DNA from: Haliclona indistincta
Lineage: Eukaryota; Porifera; Demospongiae; Haplosclerida; Chalinidae
NCBI GenBank assembly: GCA_964017065.1
Contig: OZ024791.1
Coordinates: forward strand, 5,508,547 to 5,572,546
Direction: 5' to 3'
Length of the DNA stretch: 64,000 bases
The position numbers were made by a program, and so were the translations under genes. Below, piece by piece: positions 11,255 to 22,058 of this stretch (its first letter is position 1; the number at the start of each line of letters is the position of its first letter). A model generated the notes under the pieces. The model saw nothing but the letters and a program-made list of their open reading frames with translations. It ran no database searches and was not told the origin of the DNA.

Positions 11255-11647
11255 CTACAGCGGTTTTCAGGCTTCTTGCAACAAAAAAGCGTAGAGCGTA
11301 AACCGTGGAGCGTCACACTATCATTGCGCGGCGCGCGAATGACGACACGCCCACACGAAAACAACACTAGCACGTGTAGTCACTGAACGATCGCTACTAG
11401 CACGATGGAGAACGAAGGCCAGTGCTTAGGTCCAGTGCTTCATACTGATACACCATTCGCCAGCGAAGGTCCTCCGAATAAGCACTACAGCGACTTGGTT
11501 CACAGCTCGTTCGACGGTTACTTGCCATTTCTTTGCCTGACCACACCCCTGCAATGCGGCCAACACATGATCACGCACGTGCGCGCTCCACGGTCTACGG
11601 TTTTTCTAATGCAAGAAGCCTGAAAACCTCGCTGAAAACCGCTGTAA
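11255..11647. mobile_element. MITE copy A (GGTTTT...CTTCTTGCAA family)
   Basis: The inverted ends TACAGCGGTTTTCAGGCTTCTTGCA (11255 onward) and its complement (to 11647) are followed inside by GTAGAGCGTAAACCGTGGAGCG and its inverted counterpart. The same motif order recurs at 15336-15480 and 28947-29127, which defines a dispersed family. The plus-strand frame 11405-11623 lies inside and is not considered a gene. Confidence 0.7.
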
Positions 11648-11859
11648 CAAGGGAACCGGCCGGTATAACGGCTTCCTAGCCTCATCGTCACACCTAGCTC
11701 GCCGAACATCAATACAAGAGAAACAGCACTAACATGAGTTGTAGACTTGACTTATATTATACGACGCAAGATTCTGTTTGATCGGCGAGGGCGATGTCTA
11801 GCTAGATGTGAAATTACCCCGTGTACCAAAATGCAAATATTTTCTGGTTGCATTGTTAA

Positions 11860-12442
11860 GGGACTACACGTCGAACATCAGAATGACGAAAATTTCAGTT
11901 TCTTCGGGCAAACAAAGCGTGGTCAAAGACAGTTGTCATCAAAGAAACTCACAAATCTGCTTGTGGGCGGAGCAAACACTGTAGAAAGAGTAAAAATTTT
12001 ATTCAATGAGCGGACAAGCCACGCCCACCAAAATGGATTTGTGAACTCAATGGCTCGTGGTGAGCAAACGTATGCATGCGTTTTTGCGTAAAGTGTTCAG
12101 TCTGTCAGTCACAAGGCCGCGAATATTTAATTAGTTTCGTGGTTTGCACAAGAATTGAGCTACAGAGGTCAGCTAAGAACGCAGCAAGGTCATTTGTGGC
12201 GCCAGAGGTAGGCGCTCCGCTTGCCCGCCCTCCCTCCCCCCTCCCACCCACCCACCCACCCACCCTGGTTGCTACCTTTAAATTAAAGAAAAACTATGTC
12301 GTAAAACATTTGGGTCCCTCGGCCCTCTATCTCCACCCTAGGACCACCCAGCAGTTGGTAAAGTCGCTGTGAAGTACTAGATGGTTAGCCAGAAAAAACA
12401 GCACGCAAATCAAGCCGTTTCTATAGTTCGCCGTGTAGTCCC
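11860..12442. mobile_element. MITE with TTAA target duplication
   Basis: TTAA at 11856-11859 and at 12443-12446 flank inverted ends GGGACTACACGTCGAAC and GTTCGCCGTGTAGTCCC. A TTAA target with short TIRs fits piggyBac- or Kolobok-type superfamilies. It contains no transposase. It includes a low-complexity (CCCA)n stretch near 12240-12265. Confidence 0.65.
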
Positions 12443-13036
12443 TTAAACGTGCATTCTGCCATGTCGTCATTGAAAAATAAAACTTGGCTGACAGATAGCA
12501 CATAGATGCTACTTTGTAATAGCGTCTTCCAAACTCTGCCCTTATTTTTTGCCTTGTATAATAATTTATTATTGTTATTGACATGAAAAAAAAACAAAAA
12601 ACATAGATAAAGTTCCACTACGCTGTTGTTTCTGTTATAGTACGTTTTTCTACTGTCGAAAACCAAGTTCGCTACTTCGACAACCGGAAGTGTGTCCGGA
12701 ATTATTATTATTATTATTATGCACTTTACAACAATCAATAGAGTGGTAAGTATTATAGTACTTAGCGAATAACAGCAAATGACAGTGATTGTTGAAGGAC
12801 AACACATAGTGAAGCCTAGTATAGATAAGTACCATTAAGAGAAAGGTGAGCAGGAACTCGGAACAAGGACATAACAAGTGGTAAGAGCATGGAATGTCAG
12901 AATTAAAGTTCATTATGAAGTGTTCCCATAGAAAGACACAAATATCATGTTTATTTTCGGTATATGACTCAGAAAGGACAATAGGAAGCTTGTTTCATTA
13001 CCCCGCCCTCCCTTAACAACTTTTCAATAGAGCAGC
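12443..13036. other. Intergenic, no gene seen
   Basis: AT-rich sequence with an ATT repeat at about 12702-12720. The short minus-strand frames are unconvincing. Confidence 0.4.
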
Positions 13037-14134
13037 ATGATGTGCCAAAGACAGTTTAATATATGTGGTGAAAAGTGTGGCAATGGAATAGACAGCAATA
13101 CAGCTGTAGCATTTTTGTTATGACTGTGAGTGCTGCCTGTGCAACCAATGTCTTACATGATTACATCCCATGTGAAGATGATAGCCACTCGAAGGCACAC
13201 TACAGTGTCATTGGAAAAGGGACGTGACACATTCAAGGTGCCTCGTAAACTACCCACTTGCTCCAAGCATGGTATTGAGTTGAAGCTATACTGCTATGAT
13301 TGTAATGATGCCATCTGCTGTGAGTGTGCCATCAATGATCCTCATCAGCTGCTTGGACAAGACAGCTAGTGAAATAATTATGTGATCGCCTTCCAGAGCT
13401 GCTGAAGATGATAAGCAAAAAACAAGAAACATTGAAAAACAAAGTGAAACTATTGGAAGTTGACTGGAGGTATTATTCAGCAGTCAATGGTGCAGCTGCC
13501 ATAAACAAGGCTTTTGATGGTATTGTAGAAATTGTAGAGACTCGCAGGCACAAGGTCCTTACTGAATGGAAACAAAAAGCTCGACTATTGAAGAAAGAGT
13601 GAAGAGCACAAAGAACAAGTTGATGAAAGTGTCTAGAGCTTCCAATTTTATCAAGGAACTAGACACCACTAACAAGTCTGATTTTGAGCTTGTCACGTTA
13701 TGCTGAAACCTATGATGGGTAGTTTTGAAGAACTTGTCTCAGCTTATTCCGGCTTACAAAGTTTGTCAATTTTTGATGATCGTAATCAATATGTTGTCAC
13801 GGAAGGTGGAGACATGAATCAGTTGGCTGCACAGCTTCCCAAGATTGTATACTTATCTCGCAACATAAATGTGTATACGCCAGGATCTAGACTCTATAGC
13901 AGTGGCAAGGATATAGAAATCACTATACATAGGATGAGTAATGCTATTCCTCTTGAAGCAGTCACTGTAAAGCTGAGCTCAGGTTCTACTGTAATTCCTA
14001 CCAAAACTACATCTAGCAGAAAAAATCACTGGACTGTTGAGTATGAACCTCTTGAAGGCAATCATGAGTATCTACTAAAAGTTTCTATAATGGGGATCGA
14101 ACACGAGCCAAAGAAATTTCACTACAAACACTGA
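13037..14134 (+). pseudogene. Broken TRIM-type gene (B-boxes, coiled coil, beta-sandwich repeat)
   Basis: Conceptual translation gives a B-box-1-like stretch (CGEKCG... then FCYDCECCLCNQC), then in another frame a B-box 2 (CSKHGIELKLYCYDCNDAICCEC), a coiled-coil-like region (13408-13602) and, in a further frame, a beta-sandwich region of about 140 aa (13700-14134) like the filamin-type repeat of TRIM/NHL proteins. At least three frame changes or stops interrupt it and no introns are visible between the domains. This suggests a retro-copied or decayed single-exon TRIM gene. No RING domain was found upstream. Confidence 0.7.
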
Positions 14135-16164
14135 CGCTGTATATAGACTCTAGACATAGTTTGATTTATTTAGTGTTTACAAAAGCACCTCTTATATCAA
14201 CTATAGAGCAAGAGTTATTTTTTACTACCACCTAGTAAGAATCTGTGTGAGATGCTGTGCAGTCGAATCGCAACCGTACTTTCTATTTGCAAGCGGAAGA
14301 GGCGTGGTCGACTTTTTGGCAAGCTTTTTTCCTCGTCGAGTAGCCTGGTTGTTGGTAGATATTCTGAGACCAGGGAGTCCTATTTGCCGTTAAAACATCG
14401 ATAACCCCCCTTGTGATTAATATGCGAATCTTTTTATCGAGTTTTGGATGCGCGTTTGCTACTGCTCAGAGAGCTGTGGAAGGATAAGTCCGAGGAAGCC
14501 ATCGTCGCCATCTTGGCTGTGTCACACAAAAGTGTTTCCAACGTTGCTACGGTAAGCAGAACAGTAGTTTTCAAGTATTCTGTGTGTCAAGCTATGTTTT
14601 TAACACATGTTTGACTAGACTATACTGTGATTGCAGTTTTAATACGGAAGTGTACCTACGAGAAAGGAGACTAACTGGAATTATCAAGTGAGTCAAGTGT
14701 ACATTATACTATTGAAATTGTTGCTCTAGCGTGTATATTTTCCCAAAACTTGTAATGCAATGTTGTAGCTAAGGGCTTATTTGTAAAATAATGGGCTCTT
14801 CTGTGCCTTGGCTTAGTAAAGTAGATATATACTAGAGATGGGTTAGGTGAAAGTGCACTCCTGTTTTAGGTTTTACACCACAAGAGGCACATGGAGTCAG
14901 TTGTTTAGTTTGTTATAAATCTCATAGTAGTACTTTTGACCAAGAAGATGAGGCTTTTCTGGCAGTTGTTCTACATGCAAGTATTCTCTAAGTACTTGTT
15001 CACTAAATGATGCTCGTGTTAGTGTACCCGAAGCTCTGCAAAGTTTGTGCATGCAGTGGTATTGCATGTCTTGCGATAGCATGTATGTGTCCTGTGATAG
15101 CATGTCTGTGTCCTGTGATTGTGTGTCTTGCGATAGCATGTGTGAATACACATCTTGAGATAGCATGCCTGTGTCTAGTAATCGTGTGTCTTGTAATAGC
15201 ATGTCTTACGATAGAGTGTGTGGTTCTGTTTCTTGTGATAGCATGCCGTGTACACAGCGACCTGTCTTTTCCCATTTTGGCTTGTGTGAATGATTGTGAC
15301 AGTACCTCCAGTTTATCCTTCTTACATGTTAAAGTGGTTTCACTACTTCTTGCAATCTAAAAGGGTCAACCGTAGAGCGTAAACCGTGGTCAGTCTGAAT
15401 CACGCAATGTAATAAACCTTCCAAATAAGGCAAGGTTCACGCTTTGCGCTTTTGTGGCTGTTGCTAGGAGTAATAAAACCGCTGTACACTATTGTGTGGT
15501 GGTAGTGTGTCCAGGCGTGCAAGTGCATAATCTTTTTCTTTCTCACTCCAGCGCTCAAAGCGGATCATATATCCTCCAGCTCTTCCACAGAGGAAGCATT
15601 CCTTCTTTGCTGATGGCTCCATTGCTGTGATAACATCAATTATACGCATCAATTTTGTATTACATTTGTGAAGTAATTTTAGAATTGTTAAAATCTCAGA
15701 ACAGTAACTTTTAAAACATCACTTTGTAGCTACAAGTGTACTCTATCACCTAGTGCTTGTAGATAGTGTGTAGCTGCTTTAATACAGAAGTGTACCTAAG
15801 CTAAGTAGGTGCAATCAAAATACTGACCTTCTTTGTATTCCTAAGTGAACTGCGTCTTCCAGCTGTTTTTGCTTCACGTTATTTGCATGCGAAGTACTTA
15901 CACCTTTGTTCTACATGCTTGTAAAGTTAGGTTGGTCTAGCATCAATCATGTAAGTGTGGCGAGCGTTTTAGTCGAGCGTCCTGTTTGCGCAAAAACGCC
16001 ATTACTCGCGTGCGTGGGCGTACCCGTTGCAAATAAAATCCCAATGCCATAATACAATAATTGTACGGTTGCGATTCGACTGCTGTGAGTTAGTACTGTT
16101 CTCTATTGAAAATTGCATGTACAGTAATCCAAGAGTTATGAACTCTTGAGTAATCATAACAGAG
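14135..16164. repeat. Repeat-rich intergenic region flanked by inverted 20-mers
   Basis: GCAGTCGAATCGCAACCGTA at 14259-14278 is repeated inverted at 16064-16083, so the interval may be a degenerate TIR element of about 1.8 kb. Inside, 15060-15250 is a block of short degenerate tandem repeats (TGTGTCCTGTGATAGCATG type). TTAATACxGAAGTGTACCTA occurs at about 14640 and 15779. A minus-strand frame at about 15464-15710 encodes an unrecognised protein fragment with CFLCGRAGGY, which could be a remnant of a transposon-encoded protein. A MITE is inserted at 15336-15480. Confidence 0.45.
15336..15480. mobile_element. MITE copy B (same family as 11255-11647)
   Basis: The left end is GGTTTCACTACTTCTTGCAA with the internal motif CGTAGAGCGTAAACCGTGG. 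The right end is the inverted CTAGGAGTAATAAAACC. At 145 bp it is the shortest of the three copies in the window. Confidence 0.65.
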
Positions 16165-16753
16165 TCAGCTGGAAGATGAATTTTGAGCAGTCTCGATTGG
16201 AAATTTTGCTTCATTTAATTCAAATTTCCTGATCATCTCTGAAGGAAGGTCAATGTGGCAACGTTCAGCAAGTCGCACCAGGTAGAGTAGTGTGTCACTG
16301 AGCTCCTGGCCTAGCTTGTCTCTCTCCTGCTCTGACCATCCTGCGGTTGGTCTATACTACAGCAGTTACCAGCTATCTGGCACTAACCCGGCAATCCAGG
16401 CTCTACTTCTCCCTTCCATTGGCTGCATGATATCAATTATATCATGCATGCATAATGACACGTCATCACTTACAAAATTTCTGAAAGTTTCCCGACTTCT
16501 CCGACCTCAATGATAGATTAGTAATCAGTGACGTCACGAGTACAGTATACTACTCACCATGCCGAGCAGGAGATTCCTAGGGACAGCATACTCACCCCAA
16601 CCTCTTGCTGCTGCGAAAGATGCTTGCTTATCACGACTGAAAGGAAAATAAAGGTAGATGATTATAATTACCATGCATCTACTACATTTCCTCCAAGGAC
16701 AACTGGTTGGAGAAACTGAAATCGACTTTTCTTTTTTTTGAGTTATCTTCCAT
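16165..16753 (-). CDS. DCTPP1: dCTP pyrophosphatase 1 (MazG-like all-alpha NTP pyrophosphatase)
   Basis: Five exons, in transcript order 16753-16686, 16636-16558, 16505-16474, 16422-16388 and 16340-16165, give 129 aa with a TGA stop. The motifs follow human DCTPP1: DFSFSNQLSLEEI near the start, FAAARGWGEYAVPRNLLLGM, the metal-binding VGEVGKLSEIFQWK (EXXE type) and the second helix pair QELSDTLLYLVRLAERCHIDLP. The enzyme hydrolyses dCTP and modified dCTP to dCMP and pyrophosphate, cleaning the nucleotide pool. The start ATG at 16753 gives the family-like N-terminus; a nearby upstream ATG is in another frame. It shares an 81 bp bidirectional promoter with MRM1. Confidence 0.94.
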
Positions 16754-16834
16754 CTTTGTTGATTTTGAGCAATGAACTCGACTCGCGCATGCAAGCACGT
16801 GGAGCAAATTTACGCTCACGTGTCGTCTGTCACA
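16754..16834. promoter_or_regulatory. Bidirectional DCTPP1/MRM1 promoter with two CACGTG boxes
   Basis: Only 81 bp separate the two start codons. CACGTG occurs at 16796-16801 and 16817-16822. The palindromic E-box works in both directions and fits a shared promoter. No TATA box was seen. Confidence 0.6.
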
Positions 16835-18063
16835 ATGCGCCTCGTCTTGGCTTCAGCGGCGACTACAGCGAAAAGATCAGGAAAAGTTAAGGTGCGCTAA
16901 GGCACTCACTTTATTCGATAGTATCTCGCTTCATCTATTCAGATAAAGAGAAAAGGAGAGTATGTGTATGGTACAGGACCATGCCTTGCAGCTCTTCAAG
17001 CCGGTAGACGGAGAGTATACGGAGTTTACTACCAGGATGGATTTGAGTGTAAGCAGTCGGACAAACATGGGTGAGAGTGCGCTAAGGTCAGAAGAATTTT
17101 GATCATGCCCGATGTAGGAGAGTATGGGAGAAAATAAAGAAAAGATTAATAGGCCGTGATCAGTTGGTGAGAGTAGACAAGCAGTCACTGGACAGAGCTG
17201 TGGGCAATCGACCACACCAGGTGAGGTTGCACTGACTGTTGTGTGTAAAACTGAAATGCTTCAGTCTCTATCTCTAGGGTGTTATAGTGGATGCTGAACC
17301 ACTTCGATCCAAGCTATTAGAAGAGTCGTCTCTTGACTGGTGAGTGGTATTTACAGCTCTGTATAGCTTTCACTGGTTATATACTGGTTGGTTGAGCAGC
17401 ACAGTAGTTCAGGAGCCCAATGTGCCACCATTATGGCTAGCCTTGTATCAGGTCCAGGTGAGCACTACCCTCACCGCCTCTCTCTGCCCTCACTGGTTTA
17501 CTGCAGGATCCTATGAATCTAGGTGCCATCTTGCGATGTGCCTTCTATTTTAGAGTTGATCGTGTTTTAACGTCTGCTAATAAAAGGTATGATTGTCTGC
17601 CTGTACCTTCACTATTCGCTCACTATTCACTCTCAGCTGTGCACTGTCTCCTGTGGTCAGTAAAGCAAGCGCTGGAGCACTAGAGATGACCACCATTCAC
17701 TCTGTGTCTAATATGGCTCCGTTCCTCAAGGCAGCTGTTAGTTATGGTTGGGATGTGTTGGGTTCAGTAGGATCAGATGATATTAATAATAGACCAGTCG
17801 TCAGTTGTTATGACTATATTCCTAACAGACCAACCATACTGGTACTAGGTGAGTGTGACTGACTGATTTACGATGTATTGTGGTATTGTGATACTGCAGG
17901 TAATGAAGGTCACGGCCTCAGTCGTGAGGTTCTCTCAGCTTGCTCATCTCTGATCACTATACATCCTCTACGTACCTTGCCTCTTGGGTTTGACTCTCTC
18001 AATGTGTCTGTTGCAACTGGTGTCCTCCTTAGCTGTTTACAGAGAAACAAAACAGCTCAGTAA
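16835..18063 (+). CDS. MRM1: Mitochondrial rRNA 2'-O-ribose methyltransferase 1 (SPOUT/TrmH family)
   Basis: Eight exons: 16835-16891, 16943-17070, 17118-17220, 17278-17339, 17400-17457, 17507-17586, 17637-17848 and 17900-18063; 287 aa. The start of exon 5 could also be 17397. Motifs: the substrate-binding N-domain GEYVYGTGPCLAAL, then HQGVIVDAEPL, SPOUT motif 1 around QDPMNLGAILRCA, SKASAGALE, motif 2 LVLGNEGHGLSREV and motif 3 SLNVSVATGVLL, which form the trefoil knot that binds S-adenosylmethionine. MRM1 methylates the 2'-OH of a guanosine in the mitochondrial large-subunit rRNA peptidyl-transferase region. The length is somewhat below human MRM1 (about 350 aa), mainly at the N-terminus, and the transit peptide is short. 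Confidence 0.94.
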
Positions 18064-18104
18064 TTATTGCTTACGAATCTGATATCATCGATGCTTTGTT
18101 GTTG

Positions 18105-18350
18105 ATTTGATTGTATCTCAACGATCTGGTAGTAGCAGATTTTTGATGTATCGACACACGATGGAAGGACCCTTGCTCTCAGAGGCTCATGATGCTTTAT
18201 TGTTGAATCTCGACTGCACGATCGGTAGTAGCAGATTTTTGATGTATCGACACGATGGAAAGATCCGGCTCGTGAACATTGATGTTTTATTGATTGAATA
18301 TTGACTGCACGATCAGGTAACAACAGATCTTTGATGTATCGACGGACCTT
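18105..18350. repeat. Tandem repeat downstream of MRM1, period about 95 bp
   Basis: Three diverged copies are marked by GTAGCAGATTTTTGATGTATCGACAC at about 18130, 18230 and (diverged) 18320, together with ATTGACTGCACGATC. They lie just 3' of the MRM1 stop and may be part of its 3' UTR. Confidence 0.6.
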
Positions 18351-18883
18351 GTTCAAAGGTGTTATTGTCACTTACTGTTGATGATGTGTGAGTTGGAACA
18401 CCTATGGATAGGAGTGTCAGCACTGCAGCATCTTGCATCCATCCATAGATGCACTAGAAGCTATCGTTCATGCTAAGTGTGGTATGAGTGCTTCATCTCA
18501 AATGTCTTTTATGTAGATATTTCTTTGTTGTTCACTTTTAAAGCTACACTGATGGTTGATGTTTGCACACACAAGACACTGTCGATGTAAAGGCGATTTC
18601 TGCACACCTGCTTTCTAAGATGCTGATGCAGAACCCTTTATTATAAATTCTGATCCTAAGCAACCAGAGATAAAATAGTTGACTTGTGGATAAACCATAC
18701 GCTGATAGTCAATGCAAAATAGTCACATATTAAAGCTTCTGAACCAAGGACAATCCGTGTGATGGAATTTGCTGACCTGCGACCAAGCTATACAAACTGT
18801 TTGATGGATTTTGAAACTTTATTAAAAATAATAATTAGTGTTTTAGTTTTGTAATTGAACACACTATAATAATAATAATTTTG
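18351..18883. other. Intergenic between MRM1 and UVRAG 3' ends
   Basis: AT-rich, no gene seen. The two neighbouring genes converge here, so it holds both 3' UTRs. Confidence 0.4.
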
Positions 18884-21846
18884 CTACAATGTTTCAAGAT
18901 CTGCTATAACAGTCAAAGCATCGGTATGGTTTCGAAAAAATGAGTAGCTATCGTCATTATCATCGTCGTCGCCTTCATCGACTGTTACAGGAAGAGGTGG
19001 TGAGGGAGATGACATAGAAGGAGACTTGCTGGGAGAGAAAAGGTTAGGTGAGAGTTTTGGAGAAGCATCAGGTGTGTGTTGATGGAGAGGAAGAGAAGAG
19101 GGAAGTGGATTGGCAACAGAGGAGTTAGTAATCACATTACGTCTTCTTGAAACTGGTGCAGAAGAACAAAACTCCAAACTGTACTGAGTATAACTGGTCT
19201 GGTCATCAAGCTGAGACTGACTTAGAGGAACGGACTTTGGGCTGGAAGAGCCATTGTTTGTTGAAGAGGCGGCTAGGAGAGAGTAGGGTGTGTGCTTCTG
19301 AGGCGAGGATGGGTGTGCTGCTTGTAGGGGGAGTTTGAAGTTGGCAGTCGAAGACAGCGGCGATTGAGGAGAGGTCGGAGAAGGATAGTCTTGTATTGGA
19401 TAAATGCTATGGAGAAGAATGAAGAAGATTGAGACACAGGATTAGAGCACACCTGTATTTATCTCTCATTAGTCTGTCTAACAAGCCTTTTAGGTTTGGC
19501 AATGTTTTCTTGGCATTGCCTTTTGACGTGCCAAAGCCACAGTGTTGACGTACCTAAATAAGAAAAAATTAATGACACTGACAGACTGACAGTATTATGC
19601 GTTTTCGTATGAGTTTACCTGTAAAATATCTCGCCATAGTAAGTATAGCCCAAACTGATAGAGGGTTTTCTCAACACCTTTAAAATACAGTGGGAACCTA
19701 ACAAAAGTGTAGTCGTATCTCAAACTTAGTTACAAACTTACTCCTTAATGTCCAGATTTTGTTCTTCGTGAAAATGATCATAGATCAAGGAACGAGATCC
19801 AACTGGTTTGATAGGAAATTGGAGAGGAATCAGAAGGAACTTGCCTAGCAAGTGGACAAGATGAGCAGCAAATCCCAGCGCCACCGCAGTCTGATCCGCT
19901 GGAGTGCCTAGAGAGAATGAAAGAAAAGAATGATGCATGAAAAGAAGAAACTGTTTACCTTCAAGAATGGGGTCTCCATTAGGCATTATCACATCACAGA
20001 TAGTGAATGCATCATTCATCTGACAAAATATAATGATCTCGTCTCAGTGAAATGGTTATATATGGGTGCAATCACCTGTTTGATGCAGAATGTCTCTGCT
20101 AGCTCAGCAATCATTGTTCTCTGTCGTACATGAAGCTGGCGTTGAACACGTACCAACTGGTCCCTATAGGACAGAGGTCACTCAGGTCAGGTTCTAGCAA
20201 TGATGGTACCTCTTGTGCTGTGCTTGTTGAACAGTCTTCTCCATTTTGAACATCTTCCCAGCCAACTCTTCACGATCAAGCCTGTAGAGAGCCTCTGAGA
20301 TGACCATAACAATGTCATAACTTTAAAATAAGAGAATACTAACCTCTTTCGTCTAATTCTCTTTTGAATCCAGCTAGTTCCTCCCTCTCTGAACCAATAG
20401 TGTAACATAATACAAGTTTGCTTGCTGTCACTCACTTTCTGCCATCATTGCTTTCTTCTCTGCAAGCTGTACTCGCAGTAATTCCACTTTAGCCTTCAAC
20501 AGTGACTCTTCAATTTCCTAAGAGTCAAACATTATAGAAACATGTAGCTAGGAATCATCTAGTACCTTTTTGATTATTGTGTCTTTTTTATTCTTTAGCA
20601 TTGATAATTTTTGTTTGTCCATCTGAGTATAATTTCTTAACTGATCCAATCTCCGCTGATGAGCATTAAGACTGCAGGAACAACAAAGCAAGTCAGCATA
20701 ATAAAGTAACGCAGGTAGTGATTACTTTCTCAGTTCATTTAATTCATAAGAATCAGCGACCTAATAATAAAACAAGTTCAATGACAACTCTGCCTTACCA
20801 TCTATCACGCTTACCTCACTCTTCCTCACTTCAAGCAGACTCATTTCGGGAAGGAAGGGGGCAAGAGAGTGGTTAGTACAGCGTGGAGGAGGTGGATATC
20901 CGCCAGAACTAGCCGGGACATAGTAACACTCAAACATACCCACAACAACTGTGTTACTGGGATACTCTGCATGGTCCTTGCGCTGCATCTGAAAAAAAAA
21001 GAATATTGTCAAGTGTATTTGAGAAAGAGAGAGAGAGAGAGAAAGAAAGAGAGAGAGAGCGTTACTGAGGAAGAAGCTAGCATACCGTCAGTCCCAGGTA
21101 CATAAACTGTGAAAGTTTGACCAACATCTCAAAACACAGCAATTCCTGCTCACTGGAGACTTCCCAAACCCGAACCACGAAACATGTGTAACAGATAAGG
21201 AATATCACTACTACATAGGCATTCACACCAGATGTGTATAATGTATACACAATGGACAACACTAGCATAACACATTGTAGCATTTTGTTATACAATGGGC
21301 TAAGTATAGATCATGTGAGCTTAGATTGAGATGTTTGGAAAACTGTATACATTTGTGTGCATGTGCTATACTTTCAGGATACTACTCAATACTGATGTTT
21401 CACTGACGTTGCTGTAATTCATATTCAAAGCCCCCCACAAGGGATTCTGTTTGTAAAAAGAAAAGATATTGTAATCAAGTTACACATGTACGAGCTCCAC
21501 CTAGGCTTACATAGCTCCCTTGAATGGTGTCACTTTTGTAAAGAACTGTAGAGAATAAAATTATTTATAAAGCCTTTAGGCATGGATTTATATAATATGG
21601 GCGTACCCTTTTCTGATCCTCCTGGGTCGTGAATTGTGAAGAAAACGGACACAGAGTGTGGATCACGCGACACATGTACCAACGGGGCAAGGTTACGAAC
21701 TGCTATACTCTTGATGTGCCTCAGACGACGCTGAATCAAGCGAGACAAGCTTATACATGTTCACAGAGGTCACGCCTCCAGCGTTTGTTTACCTGCTGAG
21801 TTCTGAGGCTGACGTGCCTCGGGGTTCGTAGCACCTTGGAGCTCAT
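18884..21846 (-). CDS. UVRAG: UVRAG, C2-domain and coiled-coil subunit of the autophagy PI3-kinase complex
   Basis: Multi-exon. The 5' exons are 21846-21793, 21730-21607, 21545-21511 and about 21446-21372 (its 3' boundary is uncertain); the last exon is 19406-18884. The translation opens with SSKVLRTPRHVSLRTQQRRLRHIKSIAVRN, quoted here only as RRLRHIKSIAVRN, then C2-domain pieces ending CFVVRVWEV. Next come a coiled-coil region (exons about 20100-20700) and the BARA-like block TAVALGFAAHLVHLLGKFL, LQFPIKPVGSRSLIYDHF, FPLYF-like residues and KTLPNLKGLLDRL. The tail is low-complexity and Ser/Pro-rich. UVRAG partners Beclin 1, VPS34 and VPS15 on endosomes. A GA-rich simple repeat lies in the intron at about 21029-21060. 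The boundary of the fourth and fifth exons was not settled. Confidence 0.92.
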
Positions 21847-22058
21847 TCTGCACGTCTTGTTTCACCTGACAAAGTAAAGAAAAGAGGGCGATCAGGCATC
21901 GAATCGACGAGCTCTCGCCAAATTGCGCAGCTCATCAGATTTACTACTTTAATTTCGATTTTTCGTTTTTCCGATAAAAATGTATTACGGTAACTGAAGT
22001 CACAATCACAATAATTTTTGATCCACAGTCAAATTTTTTGTTGCAAATAATTATACTC

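Noticed and set aside
11405..11623. 72-codon plus-strand frame
   Set aside because: It lies inside and ends in the TIR of the MITE.
15007..15360. 117-codon Cys/Ile/Val-rich frame and its antisense partners
   Set aside because: Produced by the short degenerate tandem repeats in this block.
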